Source: Bryum argenteum | Lineage: Eukaryota; Streptophyta; Bryopsida; Bryales; Bryaceae | Length of the DNA: 64,000 nt | Assembly (NCBI GenBank): GCA_037043015.1 | Contig: CM073323.1 | Coordinates: 22,348,758-22,412,757 of the forward strand | Direction: 5' to 3' | In this document: one piece after another, positions 38,815-49,888 of the stretch | Numbering within the stretch: position 1 is the stretch's first letter | How the letters are laid out: every line of letters starts with the position of its first letter | Program-made: the position numbers and the translations under genes | The notes under the pieces: generated by a model | What the model was told of the DNA's origin: nothing | Seen by the model: only the letters and a program-made list of their open reading frames with translations | The model's database searches: none

Positions 38815-38909
38815 GCGCAGGCACTTAATCGCAGGCACTCAATCGCTCAGGCACTCAATTCCTCACGCGCTCAATCCCCCAGGCGCGCAATCACGGAGGC
38901 GGTGAATCA
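38815..38909. repeat. Short degenerate tandem repeat, unit about 16 bp
   Basis: About six units resembling CTCAGGCACTCAATCC follow one another, with changes in each. On the minus strand this lies in the leader exon of the interrupted gene, just before a splice donor. Confidence 0.6.
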
Positions 38910-39564
38910 GATACGGGAAGAGCTCGATATGAGCTCAATAAGAGCTTGGAGCTCGGTTAAGTTAGGGTTTAGGATCGAGGGTTTAGAAAATACGTAGATC
39001 TTGACAGGAGATTTTCACATAAGCTATATACTTTCAGAATTTCGATAGATTTTTTCTTGTTTCTAAGGTACGAGTGCATGGATGCGGGCAATTGCTCGAG
39101 TAGAGACGTCATCGATGCTCTAGACGTGTGACGTATCCCTCCGAGCCGGGAGATGTGTCATTCTTTGTCCAATGGCTAAAGGCACAAGTACCGCAAGCAG
39201 AAGGGGCCGGAGATCGTCTTGACGAGGACGCCGTACAATACTCATGTCCTCTAGAGCCGTTCGCAACCTTTCATCAGCAAATGAACTCATTCGGGATGCA
39301 TTTGCAGGTGCAGACGTCGTAGGCGGACCTTGTTACTAGGGACTCATGTGTGGTGGCCACTTATACGCAACACTTGCGTTTGGCGATTCGCAATGGGAGG
39401 CTCATTGAGCATATCGCTCAGCATGTGGAATCCAGGTGATACACGAGTTGGATTACTGTAATCTCTGCACTAGGCTTTTGCTATGCCAATGGTAAGAGCC
39501 TCACCGAACATTCGAGTGACGGGTATTGAATGTGACAAGTACGGATTCACCATGGCAAACTTAA

Positions 39565-40520
39565 CCTCCAAACGACCAAGGCGTCTGATTTGGAGATTTG
39601 CGATTTTGGCAGCCAAAATGATGGTCTTAGAAGTAAATTTTTTTCTAAGATTTTAACTGGATGTTCCCTATACTACAAGGTGTATGTGGGAAAATTTGCA
39701 ATGTCAAACTCCACCTCTAGAGTTTTTAAGCCCAAATTTTAGTTTTCAGCCTTAGAGCAGGCAAAAAAAACTTTTAATTTTACCTTTTTTTTTAGTTTAA
39801 ATATATAAAAATTAAAAAATTAAAAAAAAAAATTAAAAAAAATTGATTGATTTTGTACTTAGGTCTTCAAGTGACTCAAGTTGAAACTTGTACCAATCCT
39901 ACAAGGACACCCTTCAAAAATTACAAGAGCTAGATTCAAAGTTTTCTATGAAATTACAATTTTTTCTTTCAAAATTTCCCAAAATTTGAGATTTTGGAGT
40001 TTTTTGAATTTCTTCTGTCTTGAAATTCAGAAACTCAAGAAGGTATATACTCGCCGTTCATTTTTCCCCCAAACCATATACAATAAACGTGGTGCATGTT
40101 TTACCAAATCCTTGATTTCTACCTTCTTCTAGTAAATAAATTGCATGAAGGTTCAATTGTTCAAGAAAAAAAATGAGTGTCTAAAATTTTGCATGGGCAT
40201 GCTCAATTTAGTTATATACATGGAAAAAAATTTGAGCTAGATGTTTAAGGTAATAAACATCACATTTTCCTTTGCACAAAGTAGACTATGTTTGTAGAAA
40301 AAAAGATCGCATCAATTTTGAATGTTACGATCTTATAAATGGCAAAGATCCAACGGTTGAAATTTCAGCCACTACCTCTAATGGTAGTTCTCTTTAAGAT
40401 CATACAGTTGAAAGTTTCAAAAAAGTGTAAAAAATATTCTCATACTCCAAAGTTTACAAGGTGGTATGAAATTGCAATTTTGGAGTTTGGAGCTCACAAA
40501 ACACCATGGTCGTTTAGGGG
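39565..40520. mobile_element. TTAA-flanked inverted-repeat element, 956 bp, nested in the CACTA element
   Basis: Flanked by TTAA at 39561-39564 and 40521-40524. The left end reads CCTCCAAACGACCAAGGCGT; the right end, inverted, reads CCCCTAAACGACCATGGTGT, so about 16 of 20 bases match. The interior is AT-rich with no real ORF. Homologous interiors occur at about 4193-5050, 30900-31522 and 63590-64000 (window edge). The TTAA target with ends beginning CC(C/T) is the pattern of piggyBac-type elements. Superfamily assignment is inference. Confidence 0.75.
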
Positions 40521-41596
40521 TTAAATCACATGGACAACGGAGAGCATCCGTAGTCATTTGCATTCGCCTTGCACTATCAACAAGTTTTTTCTCCAATCAC
40601 AAAACAAGACACGGATGAAAGATTATATGCCAAACAGATTTAGTGGTCGGCGTACAAGATTACATCATCGGCAACCTGCAGCGAATGGAATCGCAATCAA
40701 TGACGACGCGAACTTCCAATGCTTACAACCGCAGATCTTGGAGATAGAGCCTACTTAGAGACTTGTGCCAACAAGAGCATTCTATGCTATAGCCACAACA
40801 AATTCAGAAAGTGATCGTGAAATAGAGGATGAGTAGTAAAAGAAGTTAGTACTGCCGCTTAAGAGAAAAGGATGGATAGTAGGATGTCGTGCAAGACATT
40901 TTTACGGACGTCCTAGTCGATGTCTACGGTGACGTATTTGTGTTACTGTAGTCATAATAAGCCGGATGTCCATAGAAACATCCGCCTTGATGTACTATCG
41001 TTTGATGTGGAGATTTTTCTTTCCATGTAAATAAAGCGCAGTAAATTAGGTTTTTCATGTATCTCCACCTCTACTCTAATTAAATATCAGTGAAATTACT
41101 CATAATTAGAAAATCTTTGTTTTTTACATCTATATTATTTTATTGATATTTAATTATTTATATAATATTGATAAAATATTTTGGTAATTTCATATCAATA
41201 AAAACTAATATTGTTTAGAAATTATATTATTATCATATCATAATTTCCTTAACTATATAAAAAATTTACTTCTTATATCTTACTAAAATACAAAATTAAA
41301 TTTGTATATTATTCAAAAACTCAACCAATGACAAATTAGTGAGAATATTCTGAATTTAATATTTCCAATATTGCCATGTAACAAAATAAAAAGTTTTATA
41401 GGAGAAATAAACACTTTTTAAAAGTTTGATTTTTTATTTTTTATTTTTTTTAACTCTTGAAAACCAGTAGAAAGTGTTTCTTGTAAATTCTATAAAACTC
41501 CGTTTTTATCATTTTATTTCCATTGTGGATGGTTAAGGGAATGGGGTTATAAATGGTGTTGAAATCAGTCTAAATATTTTTTTTATGTAGATCCCC

Positions 41597-41737
41597 GTTA
41601 TAGTGTCCACCCTCGAGAGGGGTAAGTAGTATTGTTCTAATTTCCCCTTGTTCGGTGGCCATCGAAATATTAGCATAACGAACGGACACTTCATTCAGGT
41701 CGCCCCTTAGAAAGGAACCGGAGTTTCTATCTATCTC
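41597..41737 (+). mobile_element. 5'-truncated SINE, copy 3, inside the CACTA element
   Basis: Contains only the 3' 140 bp of the same SINE as at 21773 and 50566, in the opposite orientation, ending in a TATCTATC tail. A perfect 11-bp target duplication, TGTAGATCCCC, flanks it (41586-41596 and 41738-41748). 5' truncation with an intact duplication fits incomplete reverse transcription. Confidence 0.88.
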
Positions 41738-42700
41738 TGTAGATCCCCTTCAATCATTTGCAGTCCTTTGCAGTCAGTTTAGTTAGTCCGTTTTCAATAT
41801 TGGTTTGACATTCAATTTAAGTCCGTTTGGTAAGTGGATGTTCTTATGAAATCAGTTCACTCAATTCTGTTTTTGTTCACTAATGTTTCGCCGTTTCAAT
41901 TTCTATTGACTTTGAGTATCCGTTTTAGGGTTTAGTTTTGTCACTCGGTTTGTAGCAGTTTTGTTCCGTTTTGTCACTGTTGTTTAGTAAAGTAATACCA
42001 TGAGTAGAAAGGCACATTTGAACCGTTGTTTTGGGATAGTAGATTGGTTATAGTATAGATAGCATTCTGAGTGTCTATTTTTGTTTATCAGAGTATAGTT
42101 GATGGCAGGCCTAAGGAATGCAATTGGTACCCTATTTTCTTATTTTGTAGTGTGATTTAGGAGATTTACTTGTCTACAATTCGGTTCAGAGATTGATACA
42201 TGACATTATTTAGTTATTGTAATACAATGTATATTTGTAATTGCTTATTGAGAAATTGAGAGATATTCAATTAAAAATACCTTCCAAGTGACATTACAAC
42301 TGATAGCTTGATTACGCGACTCCCTACCGTCCGAATTTTATATAATGGAATTTGATTCCCATAATATGTAATTACAAAGTGGTCCCATTGAGCTTAACGG
42401 TAGAAATGCTTTTCCCCTACATACTAGTGACCTTTACTCGCTTCAACCTCGTACCAAACTCCCTTGCCAACATGGCAATTTGATGTTATTGGAGATGTCT
42501 CATAAGACATCTGAAAACTCTAACTTCTCAACGAACATCTGGTAAACATTCCCGTCTCCATGACCCACCAATTCCAACTCATATTATTAAAAGATACATG
42601 ACATTGGGATGTCCTCTAAGACATCATTAAGATACGAAGACACCCAAAAATCTTTTAAGATGACTAATTTAGACATCAGAAAAACGTTTTCTGGTTAGTG

Positions 42701-43171
42701 TTCATATTTGCCACCAGATTATTATCAATCTGGGCCCTTCATATTCACTGTATTTAAAGAAATTTGACAATATATATTCATGCAGTACAAAACCGATAAG
42801 CCAAAGTAAAAAGCATTTTGTACGGAAAGATACTATTTGGAAGTCCGGAGAAAGGATGAAATTTATTTCTGACTGCTACATACCAGAAAAATGGCGGCAC
42901 ATGCTGAACAAAACATTCACAATCAGCAGTGCAGTTTCAAACCTAGTACAACAAACCTGCACCCTAGCTAGTAAAAAATTTCTTGCAACGAAGAAAGAAA
43001 CCATTCAGTTTCAATAAACGATGAATGATTCAATCCATCTTCTTCTTTCCTAGGTCGCACTGCGAGCGAGTCACATTCTGAGTCAACATGTAAAACAGAA
43101 GAAAAAAACTAAGGGGGGGTTGAGTTGGTTATGTACAAACTCCTGATAAAGAGACCAATCCTGTTGTAGAA
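42701..43171. other. Downstream flank and probable 3' UTR of the ABHD17-like gene
   Basis: No gene is seen. The part next to 43172 should be the 3' UTR of the minus-strand hydrolase gene. Nothing else stands out. Confidence 0.4.
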
Positions 43172-45155
43172 TTATTCGATGGACGCTTTCCTTGGCTGGT
43201 CCAATGACCGCAAAAACTTCTGGAGGTGCTTGATGTATTCTGGGTACAATTCCAAGTTACAGTGACCCGCCCCTTTCAACCATAATGGATCGTACTTCTC
43301 CTTAGATAATGTATGCAGTTGCTTCCCATGTGACCAGTCCACTACTTCGTCAGCCGTTCCCTGCAAACCATCAACACACCTCACAATCAACAAGCAAGCA
43401 TAACTGAGTCGATACTCAAACAATGGCATTATTGCATGAAGGAAATAGTCAACATTATTGGATAGAAAAAGGAAATGCCTCTACTTACATGCATCACAAG
43501 GACCGGACAGGCCACCAAGCCGATTTTGTCGATGTTCTGCAACATCCAATACATTCCCTTTGTCAAATAATGCTTGATAAGTACATATATATTTATAAGT
43601 ACATTAAACCTGAGAGGAGACATCGATGTAAAAAAAAAAAGGTTTCAAACTTATGAGGTGCTTAGATTTTACCTTATAAATGTCGAACCAGTATGTTCGC
43701 TTCACTGGGTACATTACACGAAGTCCGGAGAGAATGGGACTGTGAAGTACAACGCCTCGGAGATTAGGTTTACGTGAGGCTAAATCAACAGTAGGACCAC
43801 TGCCTACTGACTGCCCGTAGAGCACAATATTCTCATCTCGGATATTGTACTTTGCCAGTGCATTGTACGCTGCTTCAATATCTGCATACGTATTCTGTTC
43901 ACTTGGCTGCAAAATGCAACACAAGAAGAGGCTAAGTTTTAACAGCAAAGAATAATGGCCACAGTGGATACAGTAACCTAGATTCTCAGAAGGCACGATC
44001 AAAAGTGATTAGGGTAAGGTTATAGTACCTTCCCAGTAGAAGCACCATAACCTGAGTAATCGTAGCTGCACAACAAAAACAAAAAGTGTAACACTCAATC
44101 AGCCAATCACGACAGAATCACTCCGAAGCTCACTTTTCTTAAGTGCCTTACACTCCTGTAATCAACACGAAAGTCTATACTATTACTACAGGTGCTACAA
44201 GTGACGCTAGCTCATAAAAGAGTTCCATGATTCGAAAGACAAGCTTCAAATTCATTGCTCTGCTACGCCATAGCTCAAAACTCTCCTCCACACCGGAATA
44301 CTAAGGATTTTGTAAGGGGAGATACAGAAACAGAATTGTATGCCTAAAATCATACAAACTATGATCCTTCATGGTTCAAGAGAGAAGCTTCATAAAATCA
44401 TTGCTCTGCACGCCATGGCTCAAAAATCTCATCCACACCGAAATACCGAGGATAATTTAATGGGAAATGCAGAAACAGAACTGCACACCTACAGTCATAT
44501 TATCTATGAACCTCCAAAGAAAAATTCCTTAAAGGTTCTAAAATTGTTGCTCTGCACGCCATAGCTCAGTACTCTCATCCACACCGGAATACTGAAGAAA
44601 AAAATACAGAAACAGAACTGTATGTCTACAATCATACAGGAATCGATACTCTCTCAAACGACACTATCACATCATTACATTCCACAACCGAAAATTTCGG
44701 AAGAATCTCATATCCGTTGCTGAAAAAAATACAAAAAAACACAGAAGGCCATAGATCTCTTCAAAACGTCGCTAATGAATATTTCCTTCTCGCGTAGAAA
44801 CCGAAAATTCAGTTTAAAACCTAAATAATCAAAGAGCGTCAAAACGTTACCCGAGGATGTTGATCTTCAAGTGAACACTAAGCTCAACGAAGAGCTCATG
44901 CATTTGACCGAGGTCGGCAGCGTTTCCATGCGAATACAACAAGGTAAGAGTCGCAGACGGGTATCTAACAAAGAGCGCCACAATCTCGTTCTTTCTGGAG
45001 GTCGACAATTTGAGCACATCCACATTTTCTCGAGGCGCCACTGCAGTCATGCGCAACTTGCCCGGCGTGACACCATCCTCCACCACTTCGTACGATGACG
45101 GCGTGGGCGGGAAAAACGCAAACCTGGCTGCCACCGACGAGGTCACAGCTCCCAT
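43172..45155 (-). CDS. ABHD17: ABHD17-like alpha/beta hydrolase (5 coding exons, 270 aa)
   Basis: Serine hydrolase of the alpha/beta fold. Animal ABHD17 proteins remove palmitate from membrane proteins; plant members are mostly uncharacterised. Coding exons: 45155-44851, 44065-44029, 43906-43673, 43536-43489, 43360-43172, all GT/AG and in frame. The start [17 protein letters not shown] matches the plant subfamily, with Gly2 available for N-myristoylation. [12 protein letters not shown] and [12 protein letters not shown] are family signatures. Catalytic triad by position: Ser147 in GQSVGSG, Asp212 in GTADEVVD and His241 in GAGHCNLE. Also intact are [11 protein letters not shown] and [10 protein letters not shown]. 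Length is slightly shorter than many plant homologues, which carry C-terminal tails. The 785-bp first intron contains a tandem repeat. Family very sure; substrate inferred. Confidence 0.95.
44255..44645. repeat. Tandem repeat of about 145 bp (2.7 copies) in intron 1 of the ABHD17-like gene
   Basis: Copies start at about 44255, 44400 and 44546, each with TTGCTCTGC(T)ACGCCAT, then GCTCA, then TCCACACCG and later CAGAAACAGAA. They are divergent from each other, so the duplication is not recent. No open frame runs through them. Confidence 0.75.
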
Positions 45156-45640
45156 CTCTTACCTACCGAACCCTACCGACACCAGAAATGAAAAAAAAAA
45201 ATGGCCACAACAATGACGGCAACGCAAGCAAGGAGCAAAAATATGGTATCAGCAAACAAGCGTTATCGGCGCCGAGGCTGCCATGGCGGGGTCGCTATGA
45301 GGAATATGGTTGGTTACGAGGTTGCTTGCTGCTGCTATGGCTATTATTGAAGTGACTGAGGAAAGGCCAGAAGTGCGATAACGGAAGAATAGGGATGGCG
45401 ATGGTTGCGGAGGGTGGAGCGGCAGCGCATGAGCGAGGGCGATGGCTTCAACGACAGATTCGCTGTTGCGAGAGTGAGCGAGGAAGAGAAGACACGAGCC
45501 AGCACGGCCGGTACCGGCTTTTTTGCATCTCCAGCGGTAAAAGGGACGGTAAGCGCTATTCTTGTTCGAGAGGTTGTCGTCCCCTCAACCGACCACCCCA
45601 AATGGTGAATGCGCCTATATTTTTCTACCATCAAAATTGT

Positions 45641-45748
<108 letters not shown>

Positions 45749-45759
45749 GATAGTTTGTT

Positions 45760-47018
45760 TGGTTTAGCGAGTGACACTATGATCTCGGAAACTACTGGTT
45801 GGATCAATGCACATGAGGTGTTGTTGAGAGCAGAGTTTTTTGTAAGGTGTGGGCAACGATCGGATCGCGAGATGAGCCTACAAATCCTCATATATAGAAT
45901 TTCCAAGTAATAATGGCCCTCAAATCACCAAAAATTTACAGAAATGACCCACTTTCATATTTAGCCGAAAAACAAGAGGGGCAAGGTCAGAGTATATAAG
46001 TGGTTGTAGCAACACCACAAGTGCACACTAGTATCATTTTAAAAAAGTATTTGAGGATTCTGATGCATCAAAGGACATATGATTATGATTTTGGATCTAT
46101 TCCAAAAGTTAGTAAGAATCAAATTTGTGTTGAAATATCTTTTAAAAGTCTTATTGATGGTGCATGTTCGTTTTCCCACTAGTTTAGTAATCAAATTGGG
46201 TTTAGCCACTAAATCAAGTGCCTCTATTCTTATAAAAGCTTATTTTTTGCCCTCTTGAGATTTAGATAATTGTAGAACTTTGTTGCGATGATAATAAGTA
46301 AGGTTTTATGCTTAAAAAATTCAACAAGATTTGTAGGTGACGAGGTTTTGTTGTGGAAATTTATTCTCCCTTGTAAATATGTAAAGAGGTGATAGGTTTC
46401 TTAAGGCAAGAATAATAATAACAGAAATGGAATGATTTTGAGAACCGACTCAATGTACTGAAAAGAAAAGTAGATTCTGACGGTGGTGCAGGCAAGAATG
46501 GATGGATCTACCTGGCACTCCTCCCATGCATGCTGCAGCAATCACAATTTGAACTGGTCATCTTGGCTATTGGACCCACCTACCAACTCATTAAACCCTT
46601 TTTGCCCACACAAAGAGGAGGGCATGTAGACTATCTCAACCCTCTTTTTTTTTCTCACTAAAGTTGAAGGTATTATGCTATAAGGTAGAGGCACCTATAA
46701 CCGACCACTTAAGGATTTTAGCATATGATATTATGGTATATATATTTTTTTAGATTTTTTCATGTGTGCAAATGTTGAATGCAAAAAGTTTCGTGATTTT
46801 ATTTGCATTATTCAAATAGTTTTAATTGTTCAAAGTGCAAAGTTGCTTGGAACCTAAAGTCGATCACATGCTCAAATATACAAATGAGGCACATCTGTTC
46901 TTTCAAAATCTAGGAATTGGGCTTGATCGGTTATGGGTCCCCGGTCGGGAATGGGTCCCTTTACCTTACTAGAATTCAATTTAGACCCTAAAATGATCCA
47001 TGATGCAAAATTGTTTTA
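45760..47018. other. Gene-free stretch
   Basis: No gene or clear repeat boundary is seen. The sequence is AT-rich with only short frames lacking motifs. Confidence 0.5.
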
Positions 47019-47742
47019 CCCGTAAGGAGAAACGCGCATGGGTCTGAAATGGGCAGCCCAAAATTGGATCACAACATCTTTTGGACTTGGGCATCATGAA
47101 TAGTGCACTTTTTGGATTTGGGCACCAATCAATGATGAGCTTACAACATCCTACAAGGTTATATACACCCCAACCTACCTACCACAATCCTTTCAAAGCA
47201 CAAAACCACTCATATAAATTGTGATGTGAATTGTAAAATTTCAGTTTCCGAATGCATCATGTGAAGGTGACTAGTTTGAGATTAAAATATAAGTGAAAAG
47301 TCAAGTAGAGTGAGAGCTATAGAGAAGATTCTATTGGAAAAAGGCCTCTGTGGCTTGCTAGGGCGTTTAACCCTTAGACGTCTAGCTATACAGATTTGGG
47401 CAGCCCAATATTGGATCACAACATCTTTTGGACTTGGGCATCATGAATAGTGCATTTTTTGAACTTGGGCATCATGAATGATCCAATCAATGATGAGCTT
47501 GCAACCTCCTACAAGGTTATGTACAACCCCAACCTACCTACCACAATCCTTTCAAAGCACAAATCACTCATACAAATTGTGATTTGAATTGTAAAATTTC
47601 ACTTTTTGAATGCATCACAAGAAGGTGACCAGTTTGACATTAAAATATGAGTGAAAAGTTGAGTACATTGAGAGCTACAGAGGAGATTCTGTTGGAAACG
47701 GCCCCCTCGGGGCCGCTCAGACGTTTAAGGGTTAATGGTTAA
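47019..47742. mobile_element. TTAA-flanked MITE (outer copy), interrupted by a second copy of its own family
   Basis: The outer element starts at 47019 after TTTA (a changed TTAA). It runs to 47366, continues with TGG at 47736-47738 and is closed by TTAA at 47739-47742. Its interior matches the single copy at 52313-52674 throughout, including GGGCAGCCCAAAATTGGATC and CCCCAACCTACCTACCACAA. The consensus right end is GGGCGTTTAAGGG plus TTAA. The inner copy (47371-47731) is inserted exactly at the TTAA within that CGTTTAAGGG terminal sequence, duplicating it. Confidence 0.82.
47371..47731. mobile_element. TTAA-flanked MITE (inner copy), 361 bp
   Basis: Begins CCCTTAGACGTC after TTAA (47367-47370) and ends GACGTTTAAGGG before TTAA (47732-47735). 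It has no coding capacity. It belongs to the same family and orientation as the outer copy and the copy at 52313. The terminal inverted repeat of about 10-12 bp begins CCCTTA(A/G)ACG. Confidence 0.88.
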
Positions 47743-48200
47743 CAGTGACTTGGAGACAACCATATCTAAAATCATTAGACAATTTTTTTTTGTGAATTAG
47801 ATTATGGAGATCCTACCGTAGGATCTTCTTTATAAATGTCTAATTAGTCTACTCGCCAAATTGTAACAAGATTCCTAGTAAAGATCTTGAGTCAAAATTA
47901 CAATTTTGTGTAAAAACAACACATTATGTAAGCAAACTCATCCAATTGGGGCTTCTCTTTTCTTTAGGGGTTGAAGTATCAAGATTCGCAGTTTCTCCTT
48001 TAACCCGGAAGAAGCTTAATTTAAGCATACATTGGAAGATCCAACTATATGATCTTAAAGTTGTCTTGACCATTTACTTCCATGTCAAATTTGAATTGTT
48101 GATTCTTCTTCATTTGTAAGATTATAATGGTCAAAGTTGACTAATTTTTTTTCATGCAAATGTCATTTTGGGCTTCTGAAATCTTTTAAAGGACAATGAT
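47743..48200. repeat. Degenerate relatives of the elements near 960-2140
   Basis: This stretch contains the word GACTCAAGATCT and the ATCCTACxGTAGGATC region found at about 1050-1130 and 1970-2000, here in altered order and orientation. It ends in GGTCAAAGTTGACTAATTTTT as do the right ends at about 1760 and 2060. A CTTTAGGGG followed by TTGA at about 47970 marks an eroded terminus. The exact ends are lost. Confidence 0.5.
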
Positions 48201-48881
48201 CAAGAACCTTCATTTTTGACTTGTTCATTGTATAATTGTGTTTGGTGTGTCTTGAAATGCAAAATCATTAAAGATAGAGGTATTAGTTTAGAATTTTGAC
48301 ATGTACTTTTGGGAATCTAAGAGGAGGAGTAGGTTGAGATGTAGAGAACCAAAAAACACTTCTTGAGATATTTATTAGTACAAATTCTTGAATTGGTTGT
48401 TAGTTAGTTAGTCACGTATTACTCATATGTACGGTGCCATGCAAGAAGCATGTACTTCATCAACTTAGTATAAACACATCCTTGTCGAGAAATTACACAA
48501 ACATCTACCAGTTCATAGAAAAAGTTATGATTATTAATAGAGCCGTATACTATACTTGGTGACACTTGTGAATTTTGAGGATATTCTACTTTAACCACCA
48601 ATATACTTCTTCTGCAAGAAATATTTTAATCTCAATGGAATTATTCCACATGTACATTGATCGATGCATTAGATCTATAGTTTTACAGTTATATGTGATA
48701 TGTAAAAAAAGAAAACTTTGTACACAATCAATAGTGACTACTTTGCATTAGTGTACTAGAATATGTACAAAAATGTTCCAAACTTATACCGAACAAGCGA
48801 GAAAGTCTAAATGTGTGGAGAGATAAAGGATCATCAAACATTGAACAATGTATCGATAACAAAATTTTATCGAAATTTTAA

Positions 48882-49106
48882 CCCTTAAAGGTCCATTGGG
48901 GATAGTATGTACGGTGGCGTATAATTGAGATTTGCTACCAACAAGAAACTCTATATTGAGATCTTAAAAGCTTAGTAGAACCACATGGATTTATATGTCA
49001 ACTTCTTCTTTGAACTCAAATCTATTAAAGGTGTGCACTCATTCCAATACAAACAAAATACGCTGTATTCTAGCAACCAAAATATGGTTGTTTAGACCTT
49101 TAAGGG
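48882..49106. mobile_element. TTAA-flanked MITE, 225 bp
   Basis: TTAA at 48878-48881 and 49107-49110. The ends are CCCTTAAAGGTCC on the left and, inverted, CCCTTAAAGGTCT on the right, a 12-bp perfect terminal repeat. There is no coding capacity. It is about 780 bp downstream of the small mitochondrial-type gene's stop codon. Confidence 0.85.
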
Positions 49107-49888
49107 TTAAGCTAAAATCAATGTCCAATTGTCTACACGAGTGTGAAATACAACACAATATGTTGTTCGGTAATCACTACATTTTGGTGCATATGATGTC
49201 CTTTGTGTTGTATTCTCAACTATGACAAGAGTTATACAACTTCAAACTACGATCATTGTTAAATACTTGAGCATATTTGGTCCTCATAAGTCAATTTACA
49301 AAGAACTTGATGAAAATTGAGTTGAAACAAGTGTATCGACCCGCTCCAGGCCATCTTGGCCAAGGGTTAAGGTGAACATTGCTCTTAAATGTACCCATAT
49401 CTCGAATCTACCATACATACATCTAGAGTAAAAGCACATCTCATGAAATCTCTTTCTTCTACACTTATTAGCAAATTTCGAAGTTAGTAAAGCACAGTCC
49501 AATTTCGACATGTACATAATTGCAATCTGAACCGCAATGTCTTTCCCTGAAGCAAATCAAGGAGAAATGCGATTCTCTAACATATGAATTAACGGTATAC
49601 CACTCGAAGCTCAAGCCTCTGAATAGTAGAAAGATAAAATCAAATGACACTCCAGAATTCAAGGCAAATGTAGCACTGTAAAAATTAGGGTTTCCTGATA
49701 CGAATCATGCCATGGCTAACAATACACGGCATTGCAAACTATGAAACAAGAGAATCGTAGAAATTGATTTACTCATATACATGAAGAGATGCTCACATTT
49801 CCAGCTGATCGGTAGAAAGCGGTCTCCGATGGCGTGATCAACAATTGATCAGAGGTCTTGAATGGCGAGCTAAAACTAATGCGGCGAT

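Larger units (their letters stand above)
36200..38999 (-). pseudogene. Interrupted multi-exon gene of unknown family inside the CACTA element
   Basis: Minus-strand segments with coding character occur between 38999 and 36200. A leader with AAACCCTAA (about 38960) ends at a CTAG/GTGAGT donor at about 38809. An exon at about 38724-38631 encodes FDCLHVGKDRMALHFAHID. A longer one at 38540-38264 encodes VFIDRKALRDNLN, then in another frame RSGRSILVALLGPSSVGFGD and HIYGDIDSEQTWLTCVD. Further pieces include YYIGCYKQ (37740), NLGRVQQCVQGLMIFNG (37580) and PHDQISNDTSVQNFTLSS (36900). Several frame changes and stops separate them and a MITE sits in the middle, so the gene is broken. I do not recognise it. 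It could be host sequence captured by the transposon or a lineage-specific transposon gene. Confidence 0.4.
32858..42700 (-). mobile_element. CACTA-type (En/Spm) DNA transposon, about 9.8 kb, with nested insertions
   Basis: The left end reads CACTATAAGAAAACCC (from 32858). The right end, read inward from 42700 on the other strand, is CACTAACCAGAAAACG. Both then run through TTTTTCT to (A/G)ATGTCTAAA, giving imperfect terminal inverted repeats of about 35 bp. Inside both ends lie many AGACATC motifs in both orientations, the subterminal repeat pattern expected of En/Spm elements. The 3-bp flanks are TTA on the left and TTC on the right, so the target duplication is imperfect or mutated. Two interrupted minus-strand coding regions lie inside (32889-33880 and 36200-38999). 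No TNP2/Transposase_21 domain is recognised, so it is probably non-autonomous now. Nested inside are a CACTA MITE (37834-37993), a TTAA element (39565-40520) and a truncated SINE (41597-41737). The element call is strong; its exact ends are good but not proven. Confidence 0.82.
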
